Shown: in pieces, positions 42,346-50,727 of the stretch
Position numbering within the stretch: position 1 is the first letter of the stretch
How the letters are laid out: each line of letters opens with the position of its first letter
Origin: Mucilaginibacter flavus
GTDB taxonomy: Bacteria; Bacteroidota; Bacteroidia; Sphingobacteriales; Sphingobacteriaceae
Assembly: GCF_030409315.1 (NCBI RefSeq)
Contig: NZ_JAUFPS010000043.1
Location: 1-64,000 of the forward strand
Direction: 5' to 3'
DNA: 64,000 bases
The notes under the pieces: model-generated
Told to the model about the DNA's origin: nothing
Databases searched by the model: none
Seen by the model: the letters and a program-made list of their open reading frames with translations, nothing else
Program-made: the position numbers and the translations under genes

Positions 42346-42975
42346 TTAAAAGTTGATTTCCTTTCTGGGATTAAAGAAGCCTTTTATGCAATTAAAATTT
42401 CGGACACATATTTGTATATGACTCTTCTCCATGATGCCTGCCCCTGGAAAAGCTGCTCCTCCTTCTGTAAATACACCTCTTGTGGAATCAAATTTCTTAA
42501 ATCCGCTGTAACCTTTTTTTGCTAAATCTTCTTCTATTTGAGTCCCAATTTTACTATGCATAAACTCAATAGTTTTGCAATCTAAAATTCGAAGTAATTT
42601 ATCCTTATTTAGATCTTTAACGTGATCGATGTTTTCTGGAAGTTTCATACCTGCGTTTTTATACTCCTCTTCCATTATAGAATAGTAATATTGAATCATC
42701 CTGATAAATTTAGAATCCAGAAAATCGCAACATTGCCCAAGTTGAATAACCGCACCGATAACTGTTGGATTTGCGATCTTTCCTCTTGATTTTTTCTGCT
42801 GTGCCCATTCCATGGCCCTTACCGCATTATTTTCCCAGAAATACAAACCATGGCCGAGCCAATCGTAGTCTTCGGTACTGATTTTGATGTCGTCGGGTTG
42901 ATTAATAAGTTTGTTTGCTACACTTACGTCACAACCGTGAAATCCAATAAGAATATTTGGCCTTACATCATACAT
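42346..42975 (-). CDS. Putative ADP-ribosyltransferase-like toxin
   Basis: A 209-residue protein with a pattern of the ADP-ribosyltransferase (ART) superfamily as in DUF3990-type proteins: NILIGFHGCDVS gives the first NAD-binding histidine, WLGHGLYFWENNAVRAMEWAQ matches the G-x-G-x-Y ... A-x-x-W-A motif with the tyrosine, and RGVFTEGGAAFPGAG could provide the catalytic glutamate. The overall H-Y-E layout is inferred, and the NAD-binding role is not proved. It lies between a small protein and a HigA-like antitoxin in one operon, which strongly suggests a toxin; the target may be protein, RNA, DNA or a metabolite. Lower GC and AT-rich codon use compared with hut genes next door suggest horizontal acquisition. 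Confidence 0.7.
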   Translation of the reverse strand: MYDVRPNILIGFHGCDVSVANKLINQPDDIKISTEDYDWLGHGLYFWENNAVRAMEWAQQKKSRGKIANPTVIGAVIQLGQCCDFLDSKFIRMIQYYYSIMEEEYKNAGMKLPENIDHVKDLNKDKLLRILDCKTIEFMHSKIGTQIEEDLAKKGYSGFKKFDSTRGVFTEGGAAFPGAGIMEKSHIQICVRNFNCIKGFFNPRKEINF

Positions 42976-42983
42976 AAATTGAG

Positions 42984-43160
42984 TTAGGCTTCTGCCTCCT
43001 CAAGATTGCTATATACTTTCATGAATTTGCCCTTTTTGGTCAGGATACCTGCCTTATTAAGGGAAAGAATAGCTTCTTTTTTTGACATGTGTTTTGCTTC
43101 TTCCAATTTTATTTTGGCAAGCTCAATTAACATTTCTATGTCTTTATCACTCATATTCAT
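42984..43160 (-). CDS. Small protein, first gene of the ART-like toxin module
   Basis: A protein of 58 residues (MNMSDKDIEMLIELAKIK...) which I do not recognise. It is charged and helical, with a C-terminal segment LSLNKAGILTKKGKFMKVY reminiscent of the linker in many small antitoxin-associated proteins. Starts at ATG 43160 or 43154 are both possible; a TTG further upstream would fall inside a palindrome. It ends 8 nt before the ART-like gene. It could be a second antitoxin component or a chaperone-like cofactor; the sequence does not decide. Confidence 0.65.
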   Translation of the reverse strand: MNMSDKDIEMLIELAKIKLEEAKHMSKKEAILSLNKAGILTKKGKFMKVYSNLEEAEA

Positions 43161-43163
43161 TAC

Positions 43164-43189
43164 GATTATAATCAAATATAATCAGATTA
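43164..43189. promoter_or_regulatory. Tandem palindromes upstream of the toxin module, candidate operators
   Basis: GATTATAATC (43164-43173) is a perfect palindrome and TAATCAGATTA (43179-43189) is a second inverted repeat sharing the TAATC half-site. Both lie within 30 nt of the first start codon, as expected for autoregulation by the HigA-like protein. Inference. Confidence 0.5.
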
Positions 43190-43208
43190 ATTCAAATGAT
43201 AAAACTGT

Positions 43209-43245
43209 TTTAAAAACGGCGATGGATTTTACCCCATCGCCGTTT
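43209..43245 (-). terminator. Rho-independent terminator downstream of the NagB/PIG-L gene
   Basis: A perfect 12-bp stem AAACGGCGATGG / CCATCGCCGTTT with an 8-nt loop; on the minus strand it runs into GTTTTTAAAAC. It separates the nagB-type gene from the toxin module. Confidence 0.82.
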
Positions 43246-43294
43246 ATCATTCGTACTGCTATGAACCATTAAAATGATCCATGAACCAATAAAC

Positions 43295-45217
43295 TTAAAA
43301 CCTATACCGTACAAACGCCTCAATAGCCTCGTACTCTGCCAAACCTAACTGATCGTATTTTTTAGCGGTTTCGCTCGTTCTGTCTTCGGCCCTCACCCAA
43401 AACTCCCTGGCGTCATCCCCCGGGAAAACCGGACGATCTTTTTGCGACTGGTGTTTGAAGATGGCGTTACGCTTACGGATCACCTCCTGAGGCGATAGTG
43501 GTACCGCCATTTCAATTTCGTGTGTAGGGAACTCATGCCATGCACCACGGTACATCCATAACCAGCAATCTTTAACCCATTCTTCGGTTTCCTTTAAACG
43601 GGCAAGGGCAGCCAGGATAATGTTGAAACAAACCAGGTGTGTTCCGTTAGGGTCGGCAAAATCGCCGGCAGCGAAGATCTGCTGCGGTTTTATTTTTTGC
43701 AACAGATCGATAGTTAACTGGATATCTTCCTCGCCAACGGTGTTCTTTTTGGTTTTGCCCGTTTCGTAAAAAGGCAATGCCATAAAGTGGATATTGCTAT
43801 CCGGCAGACCAGCATAACGCGCTCCCGAGATGGCTTCTGTTTTACGGATAAACCCTTTCACATTACGGATCTCGCGGGTATCAATCTGGTTAGGCTGTTT
43901 CTGCGGGAAAAACGCGCGCATCTCTTCGTATAGTTTAGCCAAATGCCCGCTGTCTTCACCAATGCTGTTGGTAAAATCAATAGCAAACTCCATGTAACGC
44001 AATACATCATCATCCCAAACGGCGGTATTGCCCGATGTTTGGTAAGCTACGTGTACATCATGCCCCTGGTCAACCAGTCGGATAAATGTTCCACCCATCG
44101 AGATCACATCATCATCCGGGTGCGGAGAGAAAATGATCGAACGTTTTTTGGCAGGTAAAGCGCGTTCCGGGCGTTGAGAATCGTCCGCGTCGGGCTTGCC
44201 ACCCGGCCAGCCGGTGATGGTATGCTGTATCTGGTTAAATATATCAATGTTGATGTTATAAACCGGACCTTGCTCAACCGCAAGCTGGGCCATACCATGG
44301 TTGTTATAATCTTCTTCGGTTAATTTCAATACCGGTTTACCAATGGTATCAGCTAACCAGATCACCGCTTTCTTTTTCAGGATATTATCATCCCATGAGC
44401 AATCTTTTACCAGCCATGGGGTATCAAAACGGGTAAGTTCAGATGCCGCGTCTTCGTCCAATACAAATTCTACATTATCTGATAATTGCAAATAAGTAGC
44501 AGGTACTTCACCGGATATTTCACCTTCCACCGCTTTTTTAACGATGGGGGCTTTTTTGGCGCTCCAGGCCATCAGGATAATTTCACGTGCTTTAAAAATG
44601 GTACCAATACCCATGGTGATGGCTTTGGTAGGCACATTGGCTTTGCCACCAAAATCGCGGGCGGCATCACTGCGGGTAAGGTCATCTAAGGTAACCAGTC
44701 GGGTGCCCGAGTTTGGAGCCGATCCCGGTTCGTTAAAACCGATGTGACCGGTACGGCCGATGCCTAACAGTTGAAAATCCAAACCACCTAATTCTTCAAT
44801 CTGGCGTTCGTATTCTAAGCAGAAGGCAGCTACTTCATCTTTATCTAAAGTACCATCGGGGATGTGTACGTTGGCTTTATCAATATCAATATGGCTAAAC
44901 AGGTTCTCGTACATGAAGGTAACGTAGCTTTGGGCAGCATCCGGCTTCATAGGGAAGTATTCATCCAGGTTAAAGGTGGTTACGTTTTTAAAAGACAGCC
45001 CTTCTTCTTTGTGTAATCTTACCAGTTCGGCATAAACCTTAATTGGCGTAACGCCTGTTGCCAGGCCAAGCACGGCTTGTTCGCCTTTGCTTTGCTTATC
45101 ACGAATCAGGGTGGCAATCCTGCCAGCTACTGCCAGTGATGCTTCCTGCTGGTTGCCATAAACGCTTACCGGCAGCTTCTCGTACCGGGTTTCTTCCAAT
45201 AAATTTAATCGGGCCAT
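43295..45217 (-). CDS. nagB: Glucosamine-6-phosphate deaminase fused to a PIG-L/LmbE-like deacetylase
   Basis: A 640-residue fusion. Residues 1 to about 270 are a full NagB, converting glucosamine-6-P to fructose-6-P and ammonia: LGLATGVTPIKVY, the catalytic TFNLDEYFPM with DEY at 85-87, and GRTGHIGFNEPGS at 155-166 with the ring-opening histidine. Residues about 355-575 are a PIG-L/LmbE domain with the zinc motif FSPHPDDDVISMGG (HPDDD at 366-370) and the later GTHLVCF histidine. A deacetylase of this type could act on N-acetylated amino sugars, giving deacetylation and deamination in one chain. This fusion is known in Bacteroidota, but the second activity is, to my knowledge, not settled. 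Start ATG 45217 follows a stem-loop in its leader. Confidence 0.92.
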   Translation of the reverse strand: MARLNLLEETRYEKLPVSVYGNQQEASLAVAGRIATLIRDKQSKGEQAVLGLATGVTPIKVYAELVRLHKEEGLSFKNVTTFNLDEYFPMKPDAAQSYVTFMYENLFSHIDIDKANVHIPDGTLDKDEVAAFCLEYERQIEELGGLDFQLLGIGRTGHIGFNEPGSAPNSGTRLVTLDDLTRSDAARDFGGKANVPTKAITMGIGTIFKAREIILMAWSAKKAPIVKKAVEGEISGEVPATYLQLSDNVEFVLDEDAASELTRFDTPWLVKDCSWDDNILKKKAVIWLADTIGKPVLKLTEEDYNNHGMAQLAVEQGPVYNINIDIFNQIQHTITGWPGGKPDADDSQRPERALPAKKRSIIFSPHPDDDVISMGGTFIRLVDQGHDVHVAYQTSGNTAVWDDDVLRYMEFAIDFTNSIGEDSGHLAKLYEEMRAFFPQKQPNQIDTREIRNVKGFIRKTEAISGARYAGLPDSNIHFMALPFYETGKTKKNTVGEEDIQLTIDLLQKIKPQQIFAAGDFADPNGTHLVCFNIILAALARLKETEEWVKDCWLWMYRGAWHEFPTHEIEMAVPLSPQEVIRKRNAIFKHQSQKDRPVFPGDDAREFWVRAEDRTSETAKKYDQLGLAEYEAIEAFVRYRF

Positions 45218-45270
45218 AATTTTTAAGAACCTGTGTTATAGATATGTTGAAATAAAAAAAGATCGTATAC

Positions 45271-45302
45271 AAAAAACCCCCGCCGAAACGAGGGTTTTAT
45301 CA
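45271..45302 (-). terminator. Hairpin in the leader of the NagB/PIG-L gene
   Basis: On the minus strand AAAACCCTCG ... CGGGGGTTTTTTG forms a GC-rich stem running into T's, 54 nt before the nagB start codon. It is either the terminator of an upstream short transcript or an attenuator. Confidence 0.6.
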
Positions 45303-45452
45303 AACCAATTAACAAAACTGTTTTAACCTCACCGACATAAGGCTAAAATGAATTTTATTTAATAACAAGTTGTGCATTACATTACAAACATAATAAAACT
45401 AATTTTCAATTAAAAGAACTTTTTAAATTATTTTAATAAGTATTTTTAATTG

Positions 45453-45484
45453 AAAAAAAGAGCTCCTGATGGGCAGGAACTCTG
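45453..45484 (-). terminator. Rho-independent terminator inside the nagB-cysC gap
   Basis: On the minus strand GAGTTCCTG / CAGGAGCTC (one G-U pair) with a 5-nt loop is followed by TTTTTTTC. There is no annotated gene immediately upstream of it, so it points to an unrecognised short transcript. Confidence 0.75.
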
Positions 45485-45861
45485 ATCTAACCAATTATAA
45501 AACATAAATATGAGAAGAGAAGAGATGCAGGGGACAGAATCGAACCATCCGCTCACCGCCAGCCGGTACCTGCTTTGTAGTTGTTAAATGCACCCATTTA
45601 TAAACTATCTGCTGCAAATATATAATTAATTCTATTAAATCTATGTATTTAGTAGAATTAATTAAAAAATAATCTTCTTCCATTGCTTTTTTCATTATTT
45701 GGCAACAGCGCCCGCCATTTTTAAGGGTTCGTCGATACAAAATTCCGCTCTATCGACACTTGTGGTATTAACTGCATTTAAATTAAAAACTTGCCTTAGT
45801 TGATAGTAATTAAAGGTTTAACATCAACCTGCTTTTTCGTTTACCCATTAAAATCAATTTT

Positions 45862-46413
45862 ATGATTATCCTACTTTGCGGATTATCCGGCGCCGGCAAA
45901 ACAACACTTGCAAAAAAAGTGAAGAACAGGCTTGAGCGTGCTGGCCAGCTAACAGAAATAATTGACGCCGACGAATACCGGCAGGAGCTTTTTCCTGACC
46001 TGAGGTATTCAAAGGCCGATAGGTTTGAAAACGTGCGCCGACTGGGTTTTGTTGCGGGTAAATTTAGCAACCACGGCATTATTACCATCATTAGCGCCAT
46101 AATGCCCTACGAAGCTATGCGCCAGGATTTACTTAACACCTACGATGATGTTAAGGTAGTACATGTTGATTGCCCTTTAAGTATTTTAAAAGCACGGGAT
46201 ACCAAAGGGCTTTATTACCGTGCCCAGCTACCGGCCAATGATCCGCAAAAGCTTACTAACCTAACCGGCGTAAGTGATCCCTTTGAAGCACCTAACCAAC
46301 CACACCTTTATATTAATACCTATGCCTATGATGTTGCCGAATGCACCGGCAGGTTACTGGCATTTATTGAATACCAACGCTTTTTATCAAAACAGCGTCC
46401 TGTTGCCTGTTAA
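45862..46413 (+). CDS. cysC: Adenylyl-sulfate kinase (APS kinase), CysC-like
   Basis: P-loop kinase that phosphorylates APS to PAPS, the sulfate donor for sulfotransferases. The 183-residue protein has Walker A GLSGAGKTT at 7-15, the APS-binding IDADEYRQEL (divergent from the usual DGDNVRHG), SKADRFENVRRLGFVAGKF, and RDTKGLYYRAQ, all in the canonical CysC order. No ATP sulfurylase lies nearby. It is followed after 37 nt by a sulfotransferase gene, so the PAPS is likely used in sulfation rather than assimilation. Some P-loop paralogues with this layout act on other substrates; the divergence of the APS motif leaves that open. Confidence 0.85.
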   Translation: MIILLCGLSGAGKTTLAKKVKNRLERAGQLTEIIDADEYRQELFPDLRYSKADRFENVRRLGFVAGKFSNHGIITIISAIMPYEAMRQDLLNTYDDVKVVHVDCPLSILKARDTKGLYYRAQLPANDPQKLTNLTGVSDPFEAPNQPHLYINTYAYDVAECTGRLLAFIEYQRFLSKQRPVAC

Positions 46414-46450
46414 TCAATAACGTTTTAAAAACAACATTAAATTAAACATT

Positions 46451-47278
46451 ATGCAACCTCAAACATTAATCATCGCCGGCATGCACCGCTCAGGCACATC
46501 TTTAATCACCAATTGGCTTAGTCGCTGTGGTCTGGAAATAGGCGAACGCCTGGCCGAAGGCAACGCGGGCAATGTTGACGGGCATTTTGAAGATGTGGAG
46601 TTTTTAAAGCTGCATGAAGAGATATTGAATAACAACAGCCTGGATATTTCGGGCCTGGTTGATGCTAAAAAAATAGCGCTTTCGCCCTACCAGCTGGCTA
46701 AGTTGGAGAGCATCATCAGCATAAAACAACAATTGTATGAGCAGTGGGCCTGGAAAGATCCGCGCACCTGCTTGTTTTTGGAAACTTACTCTAAACTACT
46801 ACCCGGCGCAAAATACCTGGTGATCATGCGCGATTATAAGGCTGTAATAGGTTCGCTTTTGAAAAGGGAGTTTGCCTATGTAGACAGGAAATACATGGCC
46901 CGCGGCTACTTTTCAAAACTGGTTTGGAAACATTTAAGGCGTAAAGGAAGGAAAGAAAAGTTTTATACCGAACATGCCGAAACATTTTTAAAAGTTTGGA
47001 TAAACTACAATGAAGAGATCCTAACAACGCTTAAAAAACTCCAGGCAGATGATTACCTGGTTATCAACTATGAACTGTTACTGCAAAAAGACCAGGAAGT
47101 AATTGACTTTTTAAAAGATCACTGGAAATTTAATTTAAACTACTTTGATTTTGGCCAGGTGTATAAACAAGGCCTCATGAGTGCCACGCACGAAATTGAA
47201 CAATACGTTAGCGCCAAAACTTTACTTGTAAAAGCGCAATACCTTCAACTGCGTTTAAACCATTACGTACGCATGTAG
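46451..47278 (+). CDS. Sulfotransferase family protein
   Basis: A 275-residue soluble sulfotransferase-like protein. The PAPS 5'-phosphosulfate loop is IIAGMHRSGTSLITNWL at 8-24; WAWKDPRTCLFLETY and YLVIMRDYKAVIGSLLKREF cover the 3'-phosphate-binding strand (R...S). The remainder is helical, with a C-terminal ATHEIEQYVSAKTLLVKAQ. It is coupled to the APS kinase gene, which can supply PAPS. The acceptor is unknown: candidates are surface polysaccharide, lipid (capnine-type sulfonolipids use another route) or small molecule. Lengths and P-loop match the Sulfotransfer_3 type. Confidence 0.85.
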   Translation: MQPQTLIIAGMHRSGTSLITNWLSRCGLEIGERLAEGNAGNVDGHFEDVEFLKLHEEILNNNSLDISGLVDAKKIALSPYQLAKLESIISIKQQLYEQWAWKDPRTCLFLETYSKLLPGAKYLVIMRDYKAVIGSLLKREFAYVDRKYMARGYFSKLVWKHLRRKGRKEKFYTEHAETFLKVWINYNEEILTTLKKLQADDYLVINYELLLQKDQEVIDFLKDHWKFNLNYFDFGQVYKQGLMSATHEIEQYVSAKTLLVKAQYLQLRLNHYVRM

Positions 47279-47500
47279 ATGTGCAAATGTGCAGATTTCA
47301 GATGTGCAAATGATTTTTTTGTCTGAACCAGGATTAAGCAGATTTTAAGATTTTGATGGTCTATTGTAATTAACCATGCAAGTAAAAATCAAAAAAATCT
47401 GATTAATCCGTTTAACCCCGGTTCAGAGAATCCATCTGCACATCTGTTAAGTCATCTGCATATCTGCACATTTGAAATCTGCACATCTGTAATCTGCCGC
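47279..47500. repeat. Two nested interrupted inverted repeats before parC
   Basis: Outer arms: AGATGTGCAAATGTGCAG (47277-47294) and CACATTTGAAATCTGCACATCTG (47467-47489), both built of stuttered AGATGTGCA/TGCAGATTT words. Inner arms: TCTGAACCAGGATTAAGCAG (47322-47341) and TCCGTTTAACCCCGGTTCAG (47407-47426), a version of the dispersed TCTGAATC family. About 220 bp in all. Confidence 0.8.
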
Positions 47501-47544
47501 TTATTTTTTATCTTTACCCATCCAAAACTTTTTTTGAGTATACA

Positions 47545-50325
47545 ATGAGTGAAGATCTGAACGCAAACGAGATACCAGCAAATAACGAAGATAAATTACA
47601 CAACGTTACCTCACTCGACGGGTTATACGAAAACTGGTTTCTTGACTATGCCTCTTACGTAATACTTGACCGTGCCGTACCGCACATCAACGATGGTTTA
47701 AAGCCGGTACAACGCCGTATCCTGCACTCCCTTAAGGAGATGGACGATGGGCGTTTCAACAAAGCGGCCAACGTAATTGGTAACACCATGAAATATCACC
47801 CGCACGGTGATGCATCTATTGGTGATGCCATGGTACAAATAGGGCAAAAAAACCTGCTCATAGATTGCCAGGGTAACTGGGGCGATCCGGTAACCGGCGA
47901 CTCGGCAGCCGCTCCGCGTTATATTGAGGCACGTTTATCAAAGTTCGCGCTCGATGTTGTTTTTAATCCCGATACCACCATTTGGCAGGCCAGCTATGAT
48001 GGCCGTAATAAAGAACCTATTACCCTGCCCGTAAAGTTCCCGTTGCTGCTGGCCCAGGGTGCCGAAGGCATAGCGGTAGGTTTGGCTACCAAAATATTAC
48101 CGCACAACTTTATTGAACTCATTGATGCGTCGATAGGCGTGCTGCAAGGCGTCCGTCCGAATATATTGCCCGACTTCCCTACAGGAGGTATGGCCGATGC
48201 TTCGTTATACAACGAAGGACAGCGTGGCGGCAAAGTACGTGTACGCGCTAAAATTGTAGAACGCGATAAAAAAACATTGGCTATTACCGAAATTCCGTTT
48301 ACTACCACAACCGGTAGTTTAATTGATAGCGTAATATCTGCCAATGATAAGGGCAAGATCAAAATCAAAAAGATTGAAGATAATACCGCCCAAAATGTAG
48401 AGATCATTATTCACCTGGCACCCGGTATCTCGCCCGATGTAACTATCGACGCGTTATATGCCTTTACCGATTGCGAGGTTTCCATATCGCCCAATACCTG
48501 CGTAATCCAATCAGATAAGCCCCGCTTTATGAGCGTGAACGATATGCTTACCGAAAGCACATTTTTCACCAAAGAACTGTTAAAACAGGAACTGGAGATC
48601 AGGCTGAAAGAACTGATGGAGAAGATCTTCTTCAGTTCCTTGCTTAAAATATTTATACAAGAGGGGATGTACAAACACCCCGACTACGAAAGCTCTGGTA
48701 ATTTTGAAACGGTGTTAGAAGTGCTGAACCGCTTGTTTGAGCCTTTCTTCCCGCAGTTTTACCGCACCATAATGCCCGAGGATTATAAAAAGCTTATTGA
48801 TAAACCAATGAGCAGCATTACCCGCTTTGACGTTAAAAAGGCGGATGAGCAGATGAAGGCCCTCGAAAACGAAATTAAACAGGTAAAACATCACCTTAAA
48901 CACCTTACCGATTATACCATTGCCTGGTTTGAAAAACTAAGGGAAAAGTATGGTAAGGACCGTGGCCGTAAAACCGAACTGCGCACTTTTGATAAGGTTG
49001 AAGCCGCCCAGGTAGCATTGGCAAACATTAAGCTATATGTTAACCGTGCCGATGGTTTCATCGGTTCTGGCTTAAAGAAAGATGAATCTGTAGAATACGT
49101 GGGCGATTGCTCGGATATCGACGAGATCATTATTTTCCGGTCGGATGGTAAGTGTATCATCACTAAGGTACAGGATAAGGTTTTTGTGGGTAAGGATATC
49201 ATCCACGTAGCCGTATTTAAAAAGAATGATGAGCGTACCGTTTACAACATGATCTACAAAGATGGTGAAAGCGGTATAGCGTATATCAAACGCTTCTCGG
49301 TAGTTGGCGTAACCCGCGATAAGGAATATGACCTTACCAAGGGCACCAAAGGCACAAAAACACTATATTTTACCGCCAACCCTAACGGCGAGGCCGAAGT
49401 TGTTAACGTGCAGCTTAAACCACACTCCAAATTGAAAAAGCTTCAGTTTGATGAGGATTTTGCATCAATAGCTATTAAGGGCCGTGGCTCTATGGGGAAT
49501 ATCATTACCAAGTACCCTGTTAAAAAAATCCTGCTGAAAAGCAAAGGTGTATCTACATTAGCCGGGCGTAAAATTTGGTACGATGATATCCTGAAACGAT
49601 TGAATGCCGATAGCCGTGGTAAATACCTTGGCGAATTTGATGGCGACGACCGTATCCTCACCCTAATGAGCAACGGTATTTATGAGCTTAGCAATTTCGA
49701 CCTCAATAATCATTTTGATGATAAAATGATTTTGATAGAGAAGTACGATGCCCAAAAGGTTTTCTCGGCTATTCACATTGATGGCAAGTCGAAAAACTAC
49801 ATGGTGAAACGTTTCATATTTGAAAACATCGCCCTTGGTAAACAGGTAAGTATTATTAGCGATGAACCGGGATCAAAATTAGTGTTCATTGCCAAAAGCA
49901 ACCAGCAGTTTAGCGTGGTGCAATTACGGGGTAAGGAACAAACCCCCGAAACCATCGAAGTAAACATTGCCGACCTGATAGATGTAAAAGGGATGAAAGC
50001 GATGGGTAACCGATTATCGCAACTGCCTATCAAATCTGTTGAATTGATTGTTACCGAAGAGCCGGTTGAAGAACCAACTGAAACAGAACCGGAAATTGAT
50101 GAGGCTATAGACACCGAAGACGCAAGTACAGATGAACCTGCAGCCGATGAACCGCCGATATCCACGCCGCCAAAAGCGACCGCAGAGCCAAAAGCACCAG
50201 ATGTAGCGCCAACACAACCGTCAGCAGAGCAACCCGCGCCAACGCCACCCAAAAAGGTTGATTTTGAGATCACCAACCCCGACGATATTGATATGAAGGA
50301 TAACGGGCAGTTAGGGTTGTTTTAA
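47545..50325 (+). CDS. parC: DNA topoisomerase IV subunit A (ParC/GyrA family)
   Basis: Breakage-reunion subunit of topoisomerase IV. The 926-residue protein has the winged-helix breakage domain (LKPVQRRILHSL, GNTMKYHPHGDASIGDAM) and active-site tyrosine Y126 in AAPRYIEARLS, then a coiled-coil and C-terminal beta-pinwheel blades (LKLQFDEDFASIAIKGRGSMGN). It ends in an acidic/proline/alanine-rich tail (ETEPEIDEAIDTEDASTDEPA and PAPTPPKK) of about 100 residues, which is variable and longer than usual. Its partner parE is 24 kb upstream on the other strand. The segment GFDPDT... quinolone region is wild-type-like in layout; no resistance claim is made. Confidence 0.94.
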   Translation: MSEDLNANEIPANNEDKLHNVTSLDGLYENWFLDYASYVILDRAVPHINDGLKPVQRRILHSLKEMDDGRFNKAANVIGNTMKYHPHGDASIGDAMVQIGQKNLLIDCQGNWGDPVTGDSAAAPRYIEARLSKFALDVVFNPDTTIWQASYDGRNKEPITLPVKFPLLLAQGAEGIAVGLATKILPHNFIELIDASIGVLQGVRPNILPDFPTGGMADASLYNEGQRGGKVRVRAKIVERDKKTLAITEIPFTTTTGSLIDSVISANDKGKIKIKKIEDNTAQNVEIIIHLAPGISPDVTIDALYAFTDCEVSISPNTCVIQSDKPRFMSVNDMLTESTFFTKELLKQELEIRLKELMEKIFFSSLLKIFIQEGMYKHPDYESSGNFETVLEVLNRLFEPFFPQFYRTIMPEDYKKLIDKPMSSITRFDVKKADEQMKALENEIKQVKHHLKHLTDYTIAWFEKLREKYGKDRGRKTELRTFDKVEAAQVALANIKLYVNRADGFIGSGLKKDESVEYVGDCSDIDEIIIFRSDGKCIITKVQDKVFVGKDIIHVAVFKKNDERTVYNMIYKDGESGIAYIKRFSVVGVTRDKEYDLTKGTKGTKTLYFTANPNGEAEVVNVQLKPHSKLKKLQFDEDFASIAIKGRGSMGNIITKYPVKKILLKSKGVSTLAGRKIWYDDILKRLNADSRGKYLGEFDGDDRILTLMSNGIYELSNFDLNNHFDDKMILIEKYDAQKVFSAIHIDGKSKNYMVKRFIFENIALGKQVSIISDEPGSKLVFIAKSNQQFSVVQLRGKEQTPETIEVNIADLIDVKGMKAMGNRLSQLPIKSVELIVTEEPVEEPTETEPEIDEAIDTEDASTDEPAADEPPISTPPKATAEPKAPDVAPTQPSAEQPAPTPPKKVDFEITNPDDIDMKDNGQLGLF

Positions 50326-50374
50326 TATGATTAGGGCATCGGTATTGTAAAATCAGGTGGCATTTGAAAGTATA

Positions 50375-50545
50375 TCGCATGGTGTAGACGACTCACCCCG
50401 ACGAGGTTGCGCCCGTCTTCCCCTCTCTCCGACTGCGTCGCATAGAGGGGCGGGAAATAAAAGAAAATGGTTTAACCCTCTATGCGGCTTTAGCCGGAGA
50501 GAGGGTCGGCCAGCGAAGCGCTGCCGGGGTGAGTCGTCGCCAGCG
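50375..50545. repeat. Long nested inverted repeat after parC
   Basis: GACGACTCACCCCG (50387-50400) pairs with CGGGGTGAGTCGTC (50525-50538); inside, CCTCTCTCCG and CGCATAGAGGG words pair with CCCTCTATGCGG and CGGAGAGAGG. It is GC-rich against its neighbours and foldable as one hairpin over 150 nt. A dispersed repeat of the type scattered through Bacteroidota genomes. Confidence 0.8.
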
Positions 50546-50576
50546 TTCAAACCAGCCTCATTCTGGTAAAAAGATT

Positions 50577-50607
50577 AAGCCATCGGTAAATACCGGTGGT
50601 TTTTTGT
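50577..50607 (+). terminator. Rho-independent terminator before the TPR membrane protein
   Basis: CCATCGGT / ACCGGTGG (one G-U pair) with a 4-nt AAAT loop followed by TTTTTTG. Probably ends the parC transcript beyond the repeat. Confidence 0.7.
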
Positions 50608-50727
50608 TTATACAGCATTATATGCCTACCTGAGTTATAAAACATACCTATAAATGATAAAATATTGCCTACGAATGCGTCATTTTTTTATTTTTGGGTA
50701 ACTTATCCTTTTAAAGCTTTGTGAACT

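Larger units (their letters stand above)
45218..45861. other. 640-bp gene-free gap with two minus-strand terminator hairpins and a tRNA-like segment
   Basis: No protein-coding gene is convincing. Two minus-strand terminator-like hairpins (about 45271-45302 and 45453-45483) suggest that something short is transcribed leftward from inside the gap. Around 45526-45575 the minus strand contains GGTTCGATTC within GGATGGTTCGATTCTGTCC, a T-arm-like fold flanked by GCAGG ... CCTGC; it is not a complete tRNA. A GTCGATA / TATCGAC inverted repeat lies at 45731-45757 near the promoter side. Confidence 0.45.

Noticed and set aside
45495..45740. 81-residue open frame on the minus strand in the nagB-cysC gap
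   Set aside because: It crosses the tRNA-like segment and AT-rich DNA with no family resemblance; noncoding is more likely.
49797..50276. 159-residue open frame on the minus strand opposite the parC tail
   Set aside because: It is composed of S, G, V and A runs created by the acidic-proline coding sequence of parC and has no signals of its own.
50353..50569. Short open frames on both strands after parC
   Set aside because: They arise from the long inverted repeat and mirror each other.
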